From: Demequina globuliformis
Lineage (GTDB): Bacteria; Actinomycetota; Actinomycetes; Actinomycetales; Demequinaceae
DNA: 64,000 nucleotides
Direction: 5' to 3'
Assembly: GCF_000975155.1 (NCBI RefSeq)
Contig: NZ_BBRG01000002.1
Location: forward strand, 235,049-299,048
Position 1 is the first letter of the stretch, and every line of letters begins with the position of its first letter. The translations under genes and the position numbers were made by a program. The notes beneath the pieces are model-generated. The model ran no database searches and was not told the DNA's origin. It saw only the letters and a list, made by a program, of their open reading frames with translations. This document shows, one piece after another, positions 45,855-53,534 of this stretch.

Positions 45855-47729
45855 TCAGGCCCTGCGTCGCGCGAGCGCGAGAAGTCCGCCACCCAAGGCG
45901 AGCATCACACCGGCGATGCCCGCTGAGCGCCACGCCTGGTCGTTGACACCAGTTGTCGGCAGTGTTGCTCCCGACGTGCTTTCGGCGCCCGAGGACGCAT
46001 CTGTGTCCTCGCTGACGCTGGCTGAGAGCGAGCCCCTGCCGGACGTCGCCACTGCGCTCGACTCAGGGGTCGGTGCTGTACCTGTCGTTGCCGTTGCGGT
46101 GGGCTCGGGCGTCACGCTGGCCTCAGCGGTGGGTGATGTCCCTGTGACCGACGGCTCGGGCGATGCCGTCGGGAAGGTCGTCACCTCTGGCTCCGGGCTG
46201 GACGCGGGAAGGGAGATCGGGGTGGTCGACGGAGAAGCAGACACGCTCGGGGCAGCCGACGGCGTGGGAGAAGCCGTGATGCTCGGCTCCGTGGACGGCG
46301 ATGGAGAGACGCTGGGCTCGACCGACGGCGACGCCGTCACACTGGGCGTTACCGCCGGTGACGCAGTCACGCTGGGCTCGACCGACGGCGACGCCGTGAC
46401 GCTTGGCGTTGCCGCCGGTGACGCAGTCACGCTGGGTGAGCTGGACGGGGAGGGTGCCGTTTCCTCCAGCACACAGCCAAGCTGGCCCGTGAACGCATAG
46501 TTGTGGAACTCCGTGCCGGAGCCCGTGTGGACCAGGTTCCCGGCCGTGTACAGGCGACCGTTCAAGCCCGGTGCAGACATCGTGGTGGTCGATGCGGGGT
46601 TGCCCACCAACCACGAGCCGGGGTATTGACCGTATCCTCCAATCCCGATCGTGGTCGCGTCCGGAATGTTCCAGAGGATTCTCTGCACCTGGGGCGGCAG
46701 CGCGGTCGCGCCGGTTCCAAGTACCACCCCATCGATCGACGCCGAGCCGGCGTTGAGGTTCACGGTGTCGCCGCGGAGGTTGATCAGTACGGTGACGTCC
46801 GCTGGGAAGCCAACGAACTCGTGAGTCGTCGACGCTGCAAGCGCGGCAAGTTCCGTGCCCGCCATGTCAAAGGTGACGATCTTTGCGTCGCCCGCAGGGG
46901 TGGGCATCGCAAATGTGGCGGTGCCATACTCCGCGGAGAAATCGCCCGGGACCGCCAGCGCCGGGACGTTTCCCGCCGCCGCTGCTTGCGTCGCGAGGAC
47001 CGGAGCAGTTTGCGCGAGGTCGGAGTAGCACTGCTGAGAGAACGCGGGGATAGCGTCGAACAGACCGGCGTAGGCCGCGACGCGCTCCGCTGCCTCCTCG
47101 TCGGAGAGCAACGTGTTGTGGAGCGCACCTGTCCACTCGCCCAGTCGCCCGTAGGTGCCGGTCGGCTCGATTGTCCGGAAGTGGTCGTCGCCTGCGACGC
47201 CGATCGCGCCAAAACGGGCCGCGTCTGTGCCAACGCCGCCCGTACCCACGCGAACCGAGCCAGTCGGGCGTGCGACGGTCGCATCGCCACCCACGAGGAG
47301 GAAGTCCGCGCCGTCCTCAGGCGTGACACGTGAGCCCACGCCTGCCGTGCCAACGTCATAGCTCTGAACCGACTGGCTCCACGTGGCATGGCCTTGAACG
47401 ACGAGGAGTCCCTCAGACTCAGCGGCACTGCCCTGCACCGTGAAATCGCCGCCCACGGCGACATTGACCATGTTGTCGACGCCTACCCACTGGCTGTTGT
47501 TGGGGAAAGCCCACCGGTAATCGTCGCAAGTCTGATCGGCGCTACCGGGGTCGCACGCGCCCCACGGCACACCCGCCGCGTTAGACCCAGGAAGGATTCC
47601 TCCAGGCTGTGGCAGCGATGTCGATGCGGGGCTCGCACCGGATGCCGCAGTAGCGGCAATGGCAATCACCAGTGCGGACGCACCGGCTCCCGCCACCATA
47701 CGGGGCAGCCGGTTCAGGCTCACGGACAT
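45855..47729 (-). CDS. LPXTG-anchored choice-of-anchor A domain surface protein
   Basis: 624 aa. A Sec signal at 1-33 (LNRLPRMVAGAGASALVIAIAATAASGA), a choice-of-anchor A domain to about residue 400 (NMVNVAVGGDFTVQG; SVRVGTGGVG; VTVLINLRGDTVNLNAGS; YGQYPGSWLVGNP), a Ser/Thr/Pro stalk of about 150 residues with 20-residue repeats, then LPTTG, a hydrophobic helix and an ARRRA tail. A class A-type sortase would link it to peptidoglycan; none is in this window. GGAGGA lies 7 bp before the ATG at 47729. Binding partner unknown. Confidence 0.9.
   Translation of the reverse strand: MSVSLNRLPRMVAGAGASALVIAIAATAASGASPASTSLPQPGGILPGSNAAGVPWGACDPGSADQTCDDYRWAFPNNSQWVGVDNMVNVAVGGDFTVQGSAAESEGLLVVQGHATWSQSVQSYDVGTAGVGSRVTPEDGADFLLVGGDATVARPTGSVRVGTGGVGTDAARFGAIGVAGDDHFRTIEPTGTYGRLGEWTGALHNTLLSDEEAAERVAAYAGLFDAIPAFSQQCYSDLAQTAPVLATQAAAAGNVPALAVPGDFSAEYGTATFAMPTPAGDAKIVTFDMAGTELAALAASTTHEFVGFPADVTVLINLRGDTVNLNAGSASIDGVVLGTGATALPPQVQRILWNIPDATTIGIGGYGQYPGSWLVGNPASTTTMSAPGLNGRLYTAGNLVHTGSGTEFHNYAFTGQLGCVLEETAPSPSSSPSVTASPAATPSVTASPSVEPSVTASPAVTPSVTASPSVEPSVSPSPSTEPSITASPTPSAAPSVSASPSTTPISLPASSPEPEVTTFPTASPEPSVTGTSPTAEASVTPEPTATATTGTAPTPESSAVATSGRGSLSASVSEDTDASSGAESTSGATLPTTGVNDQAWRSAGIAGVMLALGGGLLALARRRA
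46321..46440 (-). repeat. 60-bp tandem repeat in the stalk region
   Basis: 46321-46380 and 46381-46440 are nearly identical 60-bp units coding for a 20-residue Ser/Thr/Pro/Val repeat (VTASPAVTPSVTASPSVEPS). Partial units continue to the left. Confidence 0.85.
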
Positions 47730-48024
47730 TATCGCTTCCTCCAACAAAGGGGCCATCAAGAAAGAAGCGCCCTCGACCATTGGCTCGAGAACGCAGCCCG
47801 AAAATTAGCACCCCGACACGCGGCCGTGCGACTTTCGTCACACAGTGAACCCTCACTTTTAAGGAACCGTGACATGGAAACGGACAAAGCTCCGCATATT
47901 GGCGACTTTTGTCCTGCCACACCACAAAACACCGGGCCCCATGGGCAGTCCCGGACCTTCGCCATAGGTGGAGCGCAAGAGCGGCCACTACGGTCGATCA
48001 CGACAGCGCTGGCCCGGGAGGTTG
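47730..48024 (-). promoter_or_regulatory. Long leader/promoter region of the choice-of-anchor A gene
   Basis: 295 bp without a gene. Three structured spots are visible: CTCGA-N8-TCGAG at 47772-47789; AGTGA-ACCC-TCACT at 47844-47857, itself within GTCAC/GTGAC arms (47837-47841, 47869-47873). TGCTAATTT on the minus strand near 47806-47814 is a possible extended -10. Divergent with the 107-aa membrane protein. No riboswitch family recognised. Confidence 0.35.
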
Positions 48025-48348
48025 ATGATGCGAGCGGCGATTACGCGGGCCCTCACCGGCATCAACCGTGCCTTCACCTGGACGGCCCCCGCCGTGGCGG
48101 TTGCCGTTGGCGCACTGCTCGTTCTCGACGCCACCGACCACGCTCACCCCTTCAGCAGAGTGTGGCTCTGGATCTCGCTGACGTTATATGGCGCGGCGTG
48201 GGGCCTCGTGGTGGCGTTGCGCGCGGCATGCACACTCCGCGACCCTGGGGTGCACGGCGCAGTGCCCGTAGCGCACGGCGCAGTGCCGGGGCCGCCGGCG
48301 ACGCACACGGGCGGACGCAAAAAACCCCAGCCTCTCACCCGGAGGTAA
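48025..48348 (+). CDS. Small hypothetical membrane protein
   Basis: 107 aa from the ATG at 48025, with GGGAGG 4 bp upstream. Two hydrophobic segments, about 16-38 (FTWTAPAVAVAVGALLVL) and 48-72 (RVWLWISLTLYGAAWGLVVAL), then a Pro/Gly-rich tail. The last codons run into the terminator of the convergent tRNA gene, so the end of this gene and the terminator share DNA. No family recognised. Confidence 0.55.
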   Translation: MMRAAITRALTGINRAFTWTAPAVAVAVGALLVLDATDHAHPFSRVWLWISLTLYGAAWGLVVALRAACTLRDPGVHGAVPVAHGAVPGPPATHTGGRKKPQPLTRR

Positions 48349-48360
48349 GAGACTGGGGTT
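48319..48360 (-). terminator. Intrinsic terminator of tRNA-Val(CAC)
   Basis: Minus-strand stem AACCCCAG/CTGGGGTT extended by CTCT/AGAG and ACC/GGT across two mismatches, with a CGGA-type loop, followed by TTTTTTG: a strong Rho-independent terminator. Confidence 0.9.
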
Positions 48361-48365
48361 GTGTC

Positions 48366-48440
48366 TGGTGGGCGATACTGGGATCGAACCAGTGACCTCT
48401 TCCGTGTGAAGGAAGCGCGCTACCACTACGCCAATCGCCC
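48366..48440 (-). tRNA. tRNA-Val (anticodon CAC)
   Basis: 75 nt with encoded CCA. Acceptor GGGCGAT/ATCGCCC, anticodon stem CTTCC/GGAAG around loop TTCACAC (CAC), T arm CTGGTTCGATCCCAG. Body nearly identical to the Val-GAC genes at 51001 and 51406. Confidence 0.96.
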
Positions 48441-48455
48441 TTGTAAGCGAGAACA

Positions 48456-48461
48456 ATAGTA
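48456..48461 (-). promoter_or_regulatory. Candidate -10 box of tRNA-Val(CAC)
   Basis: TACTAT on the minus strand about 16 bp upstream of the tRNA 5' end; transcription would begin about 9 bp before the mature end. No clear -35 hexamer. Confidence 0.4.
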
Positions 48462-48507
48462 GCGCGACTTTCGGATGCCGGTGACCACGTTCTCGGTCGG
48501 TCGCGGC

Positions 48508-48657
48508 TCACTCCTCGCGCGGCTCGTCCTCGCCTTCGGTGGCGACGCCCGTCTCCCCCGCCTTGCTCGGATCCGCGCTTTCGAGGCTTTCGGCAGCCTT
48601 CTCGGTGACCTCCTTGTGGTGGCGCGCCTGCTGCTTGTCGTCGCGTTCCTTCGTCAT
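48508..48657 (-). CDS. Small charged protein (49 aa)
   Basis: 49 residues, highly hydrophilic and acidic toward the end (MTKERDDKQQARHHKEVTEK...GEDEPREE), no membrane segment or cysteine. AAGGGAG lies 6 bp before the ATG, which is better support than most tiny frames have. It lies between the pabC stop and the tRNA-Val promoter. Function unknown. Confidence 0.6.
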   Translation of the reverse strand: MTKERDDKQQARHHKEVTEKAAESLESADPSKAGETGVATEGEDEPREE

Positions 48658-48754
48658 CACACACTCCCTTCGTCTTGCCTGGTCAACGCCGCCTCCGTGG
48701 CGAGCATTCCGGCGCGCGACTGAGGTGCCGCGGCGGCTGCGCGCGCAAGCACCG

Positions 48755-49624
48755 CTAACGTCGACGCGGCGGCGCGGGATCGGGGTTGCGTTCGGCCTGC
48801 AAGTGGAAGTGCGCGGCCAGGTCACGGAGCAGCGGCCCAGCCGCAAGGCGCTCGCCGTCCAGTTCGACCACGTGCTGAACTCCACGCACGGCACTGGTCA
48901 CGGCCAGGTGGGCCGCACCCGCGGTCACCTCATCGAGGTCGGCCAAAGTCAGCTCCCCAGGTGCCCCTACGCGCACAGGGATGCCGGCTCGGGCCCCCCA
49001 TTCGAGTGCGAGCCCTCGCACAATTCCCGGCAGGCAGCCGGAAGCCAGCGGCGGGGTAATGATTTCGCCACCGCGTTCGACAAACACGTTCGTCGACGCT
49101 CCCTCACAGAGGTTGCCGTAGGTGTTAGCCATGATGGCCTCGTCAGCGCCCTTGGATGCTGCGAACGCCGCCACGACTGCGTACTCCGCTGCGGACGTCG
49201 TCTTGATTCCTGCAACGGCTGACCGCTCGTTGCGTTTCCATGGCGCCCTGACCGCTCGGCATTCACGAGGAGGGCGCCCCGTGGATCCGGTCACGACCAT
49301 CGTGAGCGGGCCGTCTCCGCGCGCATAGCCGGCCGGGCCCACGCCCGAGGTGACCGTCACGCGGAGCCGCGTCAACGCATGACCGGTGCCGATCACCTGA
49401 GCGATTCCTTGGCGCACGGCATCGGTGTCCACCACGCCGAGCCCCATACGCTCGGCGCCGTACGTCAGCCGTGCCAGGTGCCGAGTCACAGCGAAGGGGC
49501 CACCGTCGCGCACGGCTATGGTCTCGAACAGCCCGTCCCCCACGGTGAAGCCATGATCCCCAGCCGTGATCACCGGTTCACCCGGACCACGAAAGCGGCC
49601 GTCCGCCCACACCACCTCAGTCAT
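48755..49624 (-). CDS. pabC: Class IV aminotransferase, probable aminodeoxychorismate lyase
   Basis: 289 aa PLP enzyme: DHGFTVGDGLFETI near 22-36, catalytic Lys in VAGIKTTSAAEY and the phosphate site LCEGASTNVFVE. Releases pyruvate from aminodeoxychorismate to give p-aminobenzoate for folate. The ATG overlaps the pabB stop (ATGA), and the pairing with pabB decides PabC over branched-chain or D-amino-acid transaminase. Confidence 0.88.
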   Translation of the reverse strand: MTEVVWADGRFRGPGEPVITAGDHGFTVGDGLFETIAVRDGGPFAVTRHLARLTYGAERMGLGVVDTDAVRQGIAQVIGTGHALTRLRVTVTSGVGPAGYARGDGPLTMVVTGSTGRPPRECRAVRAPWKRNERSAVAGIKTTSAAEYAVVAAFAASKGADEAIMANTYGNLCEGASTNVFVERGGEIITPPLASGCLPGIVRGLALEWGARAGIPVRVGAPGELTLADLDEVTAGAAHLAVTSAVRGVQHVVELDGERLAAGPLLRDLAAHFHLQAERNPDPAPPRRR

Positions 49625-50724
49625 GGGGTCATTGTTCCGGCAGATGCCAGGGCAATCAACCGTTTTGCCTTGAGTTCCGTCTCTGCCCACTCGGCAGCAG
49701 CGTCCGAACCCCACGTGATGCCGGCCCCCGTGCCGAAGCGGAGCGTGCCGCCAGCATCGGCCTCCCACCAGAAGGTCCGTATACCGACAGCAAGTTCCGC
49801 GCGGCGGCGGTCGGCATCGATCCAGCCAATAGCACCGCAGTACGGCCCTCGTGCCGATGTCTCTTCCCTGGCAATGATGCGCAACGCAGCTGCCTTCGGC
49901 GCACCGGACACCGAGCCAGGCGGGAACGTCCCCGACAACAACGCGCCCCACATTCGGTCAGTCCAGTCGTGGTCTGACGCCAGCGTCGCGCGCACCGTGG
50001 ACTGCAGATGACGCAGGCCCGGGAGGTCGTGCACCCCCAAGAACTCGGGAACCGTGACCGAGCCCGGCTCCGCAACATGCGAGATGTCGTTGCGCACGAG
50101 GTCGGTGATCATGACGTTCTCGGCCTCGTCCTTGGGCAGCATGTCCTCACCCGGAGCAGCAGTGCCCTTGATGGGCGAGGACTCGACCGTGGCGCCGTCG
50201 ACCGAGAGGTAGAGCTCCGGCGACGCCGACACTACCCACATGCCAGGGTGGTCGGCGGTTGGCGGGATCTCCACCGAGGCTCCATACCGTGCCGGATTGC
50301 CCTGGGCCAGACGGTGCCCGAGCGCGGCAGCGTCAGGGCCCCTGTCACCCCCGGGTAGTGGCGCACTCAGGACCCGGCACAGGTTGACCTGGTAAACGTC
50401 TCCATCGCGGATGTCCTGCCGGATGCGCCGCACACCTGCCATGTACTGATCGCGGGACAGTGAGGTGCGCCACGATGCGGGATCGGGCCCCTGCCACGTG
50501 CGCGGTGCGGCGTCGCGACGAGACTTCCCCCACTGCACGTCCGCCATGCGCCACGCTTCTACCCTGCCCTCGAAGGCCCCCACGACGACCCAGAACCCGC
50601 CCTCAGCGAGTCTGTGACCCTCCTGCAGTGCGTCGATGCGCTCCACGACGCCGCGCGCCTGCACGCCCTCGAAGGACGCCGCACCCGCCGCTACTGTCGC
50701 ACCGCTTTCTTCCACGCGCACCAC
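49621..50724 (-). CDS. pabB: Aminodeoxychorismate synthase component I
   Basis: 367 aa chorismate-binding enzyme: YQVNLCRVLSA, then SSPIKGTAAPGEDM (the PIKGT substrate loop with Lys), LVRNDISHVAEPGSVTV and GTFPPGSVSGAPKAAALRIIAREE. Converts chorismate plus ammonia to aminodeoxychorismate. Shorter at the N-terminus than E. coli PabB but complete in the catalytic half. No glutaminase partner (pabA) is in the window. Start GTG 50724, no strong ribosome-binding site. Confidence 0.9.
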   Translation of the reverse strand: MVRVEESGATVAAGAASFEGVQARGVVERIDALQEGHRLAEGGFWVVVGAFEGRVEAWRMADVQWGKSRRDAAPRTWQGPDPASWRTSLSRDQYMAGVRRIRQDIRDGDVYQVNLCRVLSAPLPGGDRGPDAAALGHRLAQGNPARYGASVEIPPTADHPGMWVVSASPELYLSVDGATVESSPIKGTAAPGEDMLPKDEAENVMITDLVRNDISHVAEPGSVTVPEFLGVHDLPGLRHLQSTVRATLASDHDWTDRMWGALLSGTFPPGSVSGAPKAAALRIIAREETSARGPYCGAIGWIDADRRRAELAVGIRTFWWEADAGGTLRFGTGAGITWGSDAAAEWAETELKAKRLIALASAGTMTP

Positions 50725-50757
50725 GGTAGTGCGCCTGCGAGCGGCGCGGCCACGGAT

Positions 50758-50787
50758 TTGGCACCGCCTGTTTCCATGGGCTAGTCT
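50758..50787 (+). promoter_or_regulatory. Candidate promoter of first tRNA cluster
   Basis: TTGGCA (50758-50763), 18-bp spacer, TAGTCT (50782-50787); predicted start about 27 bp before tRNA-Gly. Confidence 0.5.
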
Positions 50788-50820
50788 CTACATCTCGTCG
50801 GAACGCAACGTTCTGACACT

Positions 50821-50893
50821 GCGGACGTGGCTCAGTTGGTAGAGCATCACCTTGCCAAGGTGAGGGTCGCGGGTTCGAGTCCCGTCGTCCGCT
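50821..50893 (+). tRNA. tRNA-Gly (anticodon GCC), copy 1
   Basis: 73 nt cloverleaf; acceptor GCGGACG/CGTCCGC, anticodon loop TTGCCAA, T arm CGGGTTCGAGTCCCG. CCA not encoded. Identical to copy 2 at 51224. Confidence 0.97.
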
Positions 50894-50928
50894 CGTAGGT
50901 TCGTAGCCGATGTTTCATTGGCGACCAC

Positions 50929-50999
50929 GGTGGGTTGGCCGAGAGGCGAGGCAGCGGCCTGCAAAGCCGTATACACGGGTTCGAATCCCGTACCCACCT
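50929..50999 (+). tRNA. tRNA-Cys (anticodon GCA), copy 1
   Basis: 71 nt; acceptor GGTGGGT/ACCCACC, anticodon loop CTGCAAA (GCA), U discriminator as expected for Cys. Identical to copy 2 at 51330. Confidence 0.97.
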
Positions 51000-51000
51000 C

Positions 51001-51075
51001 GGGCGATTGGCGCAGCGGTAGCGCGCTTCCCTGACACGGAAGAGGTCACTGGTTCGATCCCAGTATCGCCCACCA
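51001..51075 (+). tRNA. tRNA-Val (anticodon GAC), copy 1
   Basis: 75 nt with encoded CCA; anticodon loop CTGACAC. One base separates it from the tRNA-Cys. Confidence 0.97.
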
Positions 51076-51080
51076 CACGA

Positions 51081-51106
51081 AAGCCACCCCTCGGGGTGGC
51101 TTTTTT
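51081..51106 (+). terminator. Terminator of first tRNA cluster
   Basis: AAGCCACCCC-TCG-GGGTGGC followed by TTTTTT, 6 bp after the tRNA-Val CCA. Confidence 0.93.
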
Positions 51107-51184
51107 GCTTCCCGCCTGCCACGTGCTGGGCAGCTGCACGACGCGCCCGCGGTCCTCGTGGTCGTGATGGGCCTGCGCATCCGC

Positions 51185-51190
51185 TATAGT
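51185..51190 (+). promoter_or_regulatory. Candidate -10 box of second tRNA cluster
   Basis: TATAGT, 34 bp before tRNA-Gly copy 2; the -35 region (TCGTGA) is weak. Confidence 0.45.
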
Positions 51191-51223
51191 TTTCCTCGGC
51201 CCGGAAACCTCATCCCGGGCCAT

Positions 51224-51296
51224 GCGGACGTGGCTCAGTTGGTAGAGCATCACCTTGCCAAGGTGAGGGTCGCGGGTTCGAGTCCCGTCGTCCGCT
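51224..51296 (+). tRNA. tRNA-Gly (anticodon GCC), copy 2
   Basis: Identical mature sequence to copy 1. Confidence 0.97.
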
Positions 51297-51329
51297 CGCA
51301 TGACACCGCCGATCTCGGTCGGCACATAC

Positions 51330-51400
51330 GGTGGGTTGGCCGAGAGGCGAGGCAGCGGCCTGCAAAGCCGTATACACGGGTTCGAATCCCGTACCCACCT
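51330..51400 (+). tRNA. tRNA-Cys (anticodon GCA), copy 2
   Basis: Identical mature sequence to copy 1; spacer before it differs in length and sequence from the first cluster. Confidence 0.97.
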
Positions 51401-51405
51401 CGCAT

Positions 51406-51480
51406 GGGCGATTGGCGCAGCGGTAGCGCGCTTCCCTGACACGGAAGAGGTCACTGGTTCGATCCCAGTATCGCCCACCA
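51406..51480 (+). tRNA. tRNA-Val (anticodon GAC), copy 2
   Basis: Identical mature sequence to copy 1, CCA encoded. Confidence 0.97.
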
Positions 51481-51484
51481 CACA

Positions 51485-51511
51485 AAGGCCGCCCCTCGGG
51501 GCGGCCTTTTT
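51485..51511 (+). terminator. Terminator of second tRNA cluster
   Basis: AAGGCCGCCCC-TCG-GGGCGGCC followed by TTTTT; same layout as the first cluster's terminator but a different stem, with compensating changes. Confidence 0.93.
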
Positions 51512-51562
51512 CATCGCCACACTCGTCGCATGCTCGCCTTGACCGACACATCCGGATCAACC

Positions 51563-51769
51563 ATGACGGCCACTGCTTGGTTCGGTTTAGCCGCCCTCGC
51601 GCTGTGCATCCTGACCGTGGCCGCCGTGGTCTCAATCATGCGGCATGCCTCTCAGCTCAGCCGCCGTGTCTTGGTGGTGTGGCTCATCGTGACGGTGATT
51701 TTTCCGCCCATCGGGGCCATCGCGTGGTTCGCTGCAGGCCGTCGAGGTCTGCCCGCCAACTCGGTTTAG
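51563..51769 (+). CDS. Small PLDc_N-type membrane protein
   Basis: 68 aa from ATG 51563 (an ATG 11 codons earlier is possible). Two transmembrane helices: TATAWFGLAALALCILTVAAV and RVLVVWLIVTVIFPPIGAIAWF. The pattern 'W-h-h-...-P-h-h-G-h-h-A-W-h-h-h-G-R' matches the phospholipase D N-terminal (PLDc_N) small-protein family. Ends 4 bp inside the stop of the convergent TetR gene. No function assigned. Confidence 0.65.
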   Translation: MTATAWFGLAALALCILTVAAVVSIMRHASQLSRRVLVVWLIVTVIFPPIGAIAWFAAGRRGLPANSV

Positions 51770-52323
51770 CTACCACTCGCCGACGCGCTCACGAGCACCT
51801 CGATTCCTGCGGTCAGCTCCTCGACCACACGGTCGGGCTCGCCGGACATGTATCCATCGACGAGGGCGCCGTCGCGCAACATCATGATGGTCCGCGCCAC
51901 GCGTGCCGGATCCGCAGCTCCCGTGGCTGTGGCCCACGCCGCGAACTGACCCACCATCCACGCCCGGAACTCCACCACGACGGCGCGGACGGGATGTGCC
52001 GGATCCGGGTACTCCGCCGCAGCATTCATGAACGGACAGCCCCGAAAGCCCTGATGACACATCTGGTCCTTGAACAGGGCCGCCATGACAGCGACGTCGG
52101 GCTCATGCGCCGCGGCGTAGTCCTGCAAGCGCGCGAGTTCGCGACGCAGGTACGCCACGACGAGGTCGTCCTTCGCCGCAAAGTGCCGGTAGAACGTCAC
52201 CTTGGACACTCCGGCGTCAGCAATAATCCGGTCCGCGCTCACCGCGCGGATGCCGTGTGCCGTGAAGAGGGCCGATGCCGTCGTCACGATGTCCTCACGG
52301 GCGTGCCCCCGTACAGCTGCCAT
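51766..52323 (-). CDS. TetR family transcriptional regulator
   Basis: 185 aa. N-terminal helix-turn-helix: IVTTASALFTAHGIRAVSAD...ADAGVSKVTFYRHFAAKDDLV. The ligand-binding half has Cys-Pro in GFRGCPFMNAA. AGGAGG lies 8 bp before the ATG. Divergent from ohr; the shared promoter region suggests it controls ohr, but the usual Ohr regulator is the MarR-type OhrR, so this pairing is atypical. Confidence 0.88.
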   Translation of the reverse strand: MAAVRGHAREDIVTTASALFTAHGIRAVSADRIIADAGVSKVTFYRHFAAKDDLVVAYLRRELARLQDYAAAHEPDVAVMAALFKDQMCHQGFRGCPFMNAAAEYPDPAHPVRAVVVEFRAWMVGQFAAWATATGAADPARVARTIMMLRDGALVDGYMSGEPDRVVEELTAGIEVLVSASASGS

Positions 52324-52383
52324 CGGGATGACCTCCTCTGAAGTCGGTTCGGGAATCTTCTCACGGGCGCCGCCGTTGGCGAT

Positions 52384-52401
52384 GTAGACGAACTAGTCAA
52401 C
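52384..52401. promoter_or_regulatory. Candidate TetR operator between tetR and ohr
   Basis: GTAGAC-GAACTA-GTCAAC: an 18-bp imperfect palindrome (5 of 6 arm bases paired) about midway between the two start codons. Confidence 0.35.
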
Positions 52402-52426
52402 CAACGAACGAAAGAGTGTGTTCCCC

Positions 52427-52858
52427 ATGGACAAGCCCAAGGTTTTCTACACCGCGACCGCCACAGCGACGGGGGACGGCCGGAACGGTCACGTCGCCAC
52501 GGATGACGGCCTGATTGACGCTGAACTCGCCACACCCAAGCCCTTGAGCAAGCCGTCCAAGACCAACCCCGAGCAACTGTTCGCGGCCGGGTTCTCCGCG
52601 TGCTTCAACTCGGCCTTCCAGATGACGGCAAAAAGGGCGAAAGCACCGCTCACTGATTCGCAGGTCACCGCCAAGGTGGGAATTGGCCCCGTGGGACTCA
52701 AGGGTGGCTTTGGCCTCGCCGTGACGCTCCAGGTGCGCACGGAGGGCGTGGACCAGGCCACCGCCCAAGAACTCGCCGAGGCTGCCCACCAGGTGTGCCC
52801 GTATTCGAACGCGACCAGGGGAAACATCGACGTCAAGCTTGAGGTCACTGCCGCCTAG
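52427..52858 (+). CDS. ohr: Organic hydroperoxide resistance protein (Ohr/OsmC family)
   Basis: 143 aa. The two redox cysteines are in GFSACFNSA (near 60) and QVCPYSNATRGN (near 125), and the family motif NPEQLFAAG is complete. Reduces organic peroxides in the cytoplasm. A GTG three codons earlier is an alternative start. The gene is monocistronic. Confidence 0.93.
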   Translation: MDKPKVFYTATATATGDGRNGHVATDDGLIDAELATPKPLSKPSKTNPEQLFAAGFSACFNSAFQMTAKRAKAPLTDSQVTAKVGIGPVGLKGGFGLAVTLQVRTEGVDQATAQELAEAAHQVCPYSNATRGNIDVKLEVTAA

Positions 52859-52895
52859 GTCGGTCGGTGGCAAATCCAGATCGCGGCCCCGCTAC

Positions 52896-53489
52896 CTACC
52901 GCGCAAGTAGCTCGCCGACGTCGACGCGAGCATCGAGGCGGTTACCTGGGCCAGGGAGCGGACACACCCAGTCGCTCGCGTAAGCGCACGAGGGCTGATA
53001 CGCGAAGTTGAGGTCGACGACCAGCGTGTCCCGCGAGCCTCCGAGGTCTGCACCCTTCACGGTGTCCAGGATGTAGCGGCCGCCGCCATAGGTACTCTCC
53101 CCTGCGCCCGCGTCGCGCAGCGGCAAAAAGATCCCGCCGCCGTACGAGTCCAGCCACCACACGTCCAGCGATCCCAGCCCTGGCAGGTCCACGCGTCCCA
53201 CTCGTTCAAAAGGCACCGTGCCGTCAGTTGGGGTCGGTACCTCACGACGCTCCGGCGCGGTCGCGAGCACGGAAACCTCGAACCGATAATCCGGGTCGTA
53301 GTCCGCTACGCGGGGTGAATATCCAGCACGGTCGGCGGCAGGAACCGGCGAAGCTGGGTGCGATGCGAGCAGGTGTCCGCGAGCGCGCTGCCAATGTGCG
53401 TGGGCCTGTCGAGGGGACGCTGCCGACCGAACGGCAGCGTAGATCTCCCAGGTGCGCTTGCGCCAGTCACGTACGTCCCAACTGTCCAT
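52896..53489 (-). CDS. DUF1684 domain-containing protein
   Basis: 197 aa. The end matches DUF1684 closely: GGGRYILDTVKGADLGG, LVVDLNFAYQPSCAYASDWVCPLPGPGNRL, with the conserved Cys pair in PSCAY/WVCP. The start (ATG 53489) is provisional, as GGAGA lies almost against it; a GTG ten codons earlier is possible. The biochemical role of DUF1684 is not known. Convergent with ohr. Confidence 0.88.
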   Translation of the reverse strand: MDSWDVRDWRKRTWEIYAAVRSAASPRQAHAHWQRARGHLLASHPASPVPAADRAGYSPRVADYDPDYRFEVSVLATAPERREVPTPTDGTVPFERVGRVDLPGLGSLDVWWLDSYGGGIFLPLRDAGAGESTYGGGRYILDTVKGADLGGSRDTLVVDLNFAYQPSCAYASDWVCPLPGPGNRLDARVDVGELLAR

Positions 53490-53534
53490 GTCTCCGACGC
53501 TACAGTGACAACACGACACCGTCCCTAGGCACGC

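Noticed and set aside
48366..51480. tRNA genes as an integration site for a genomic island
   Set aside because: No integrase, no attachment-site duplication of tRNA 3' ends beyond the full-length tandem cluster, and neighbours are ordinary genes.
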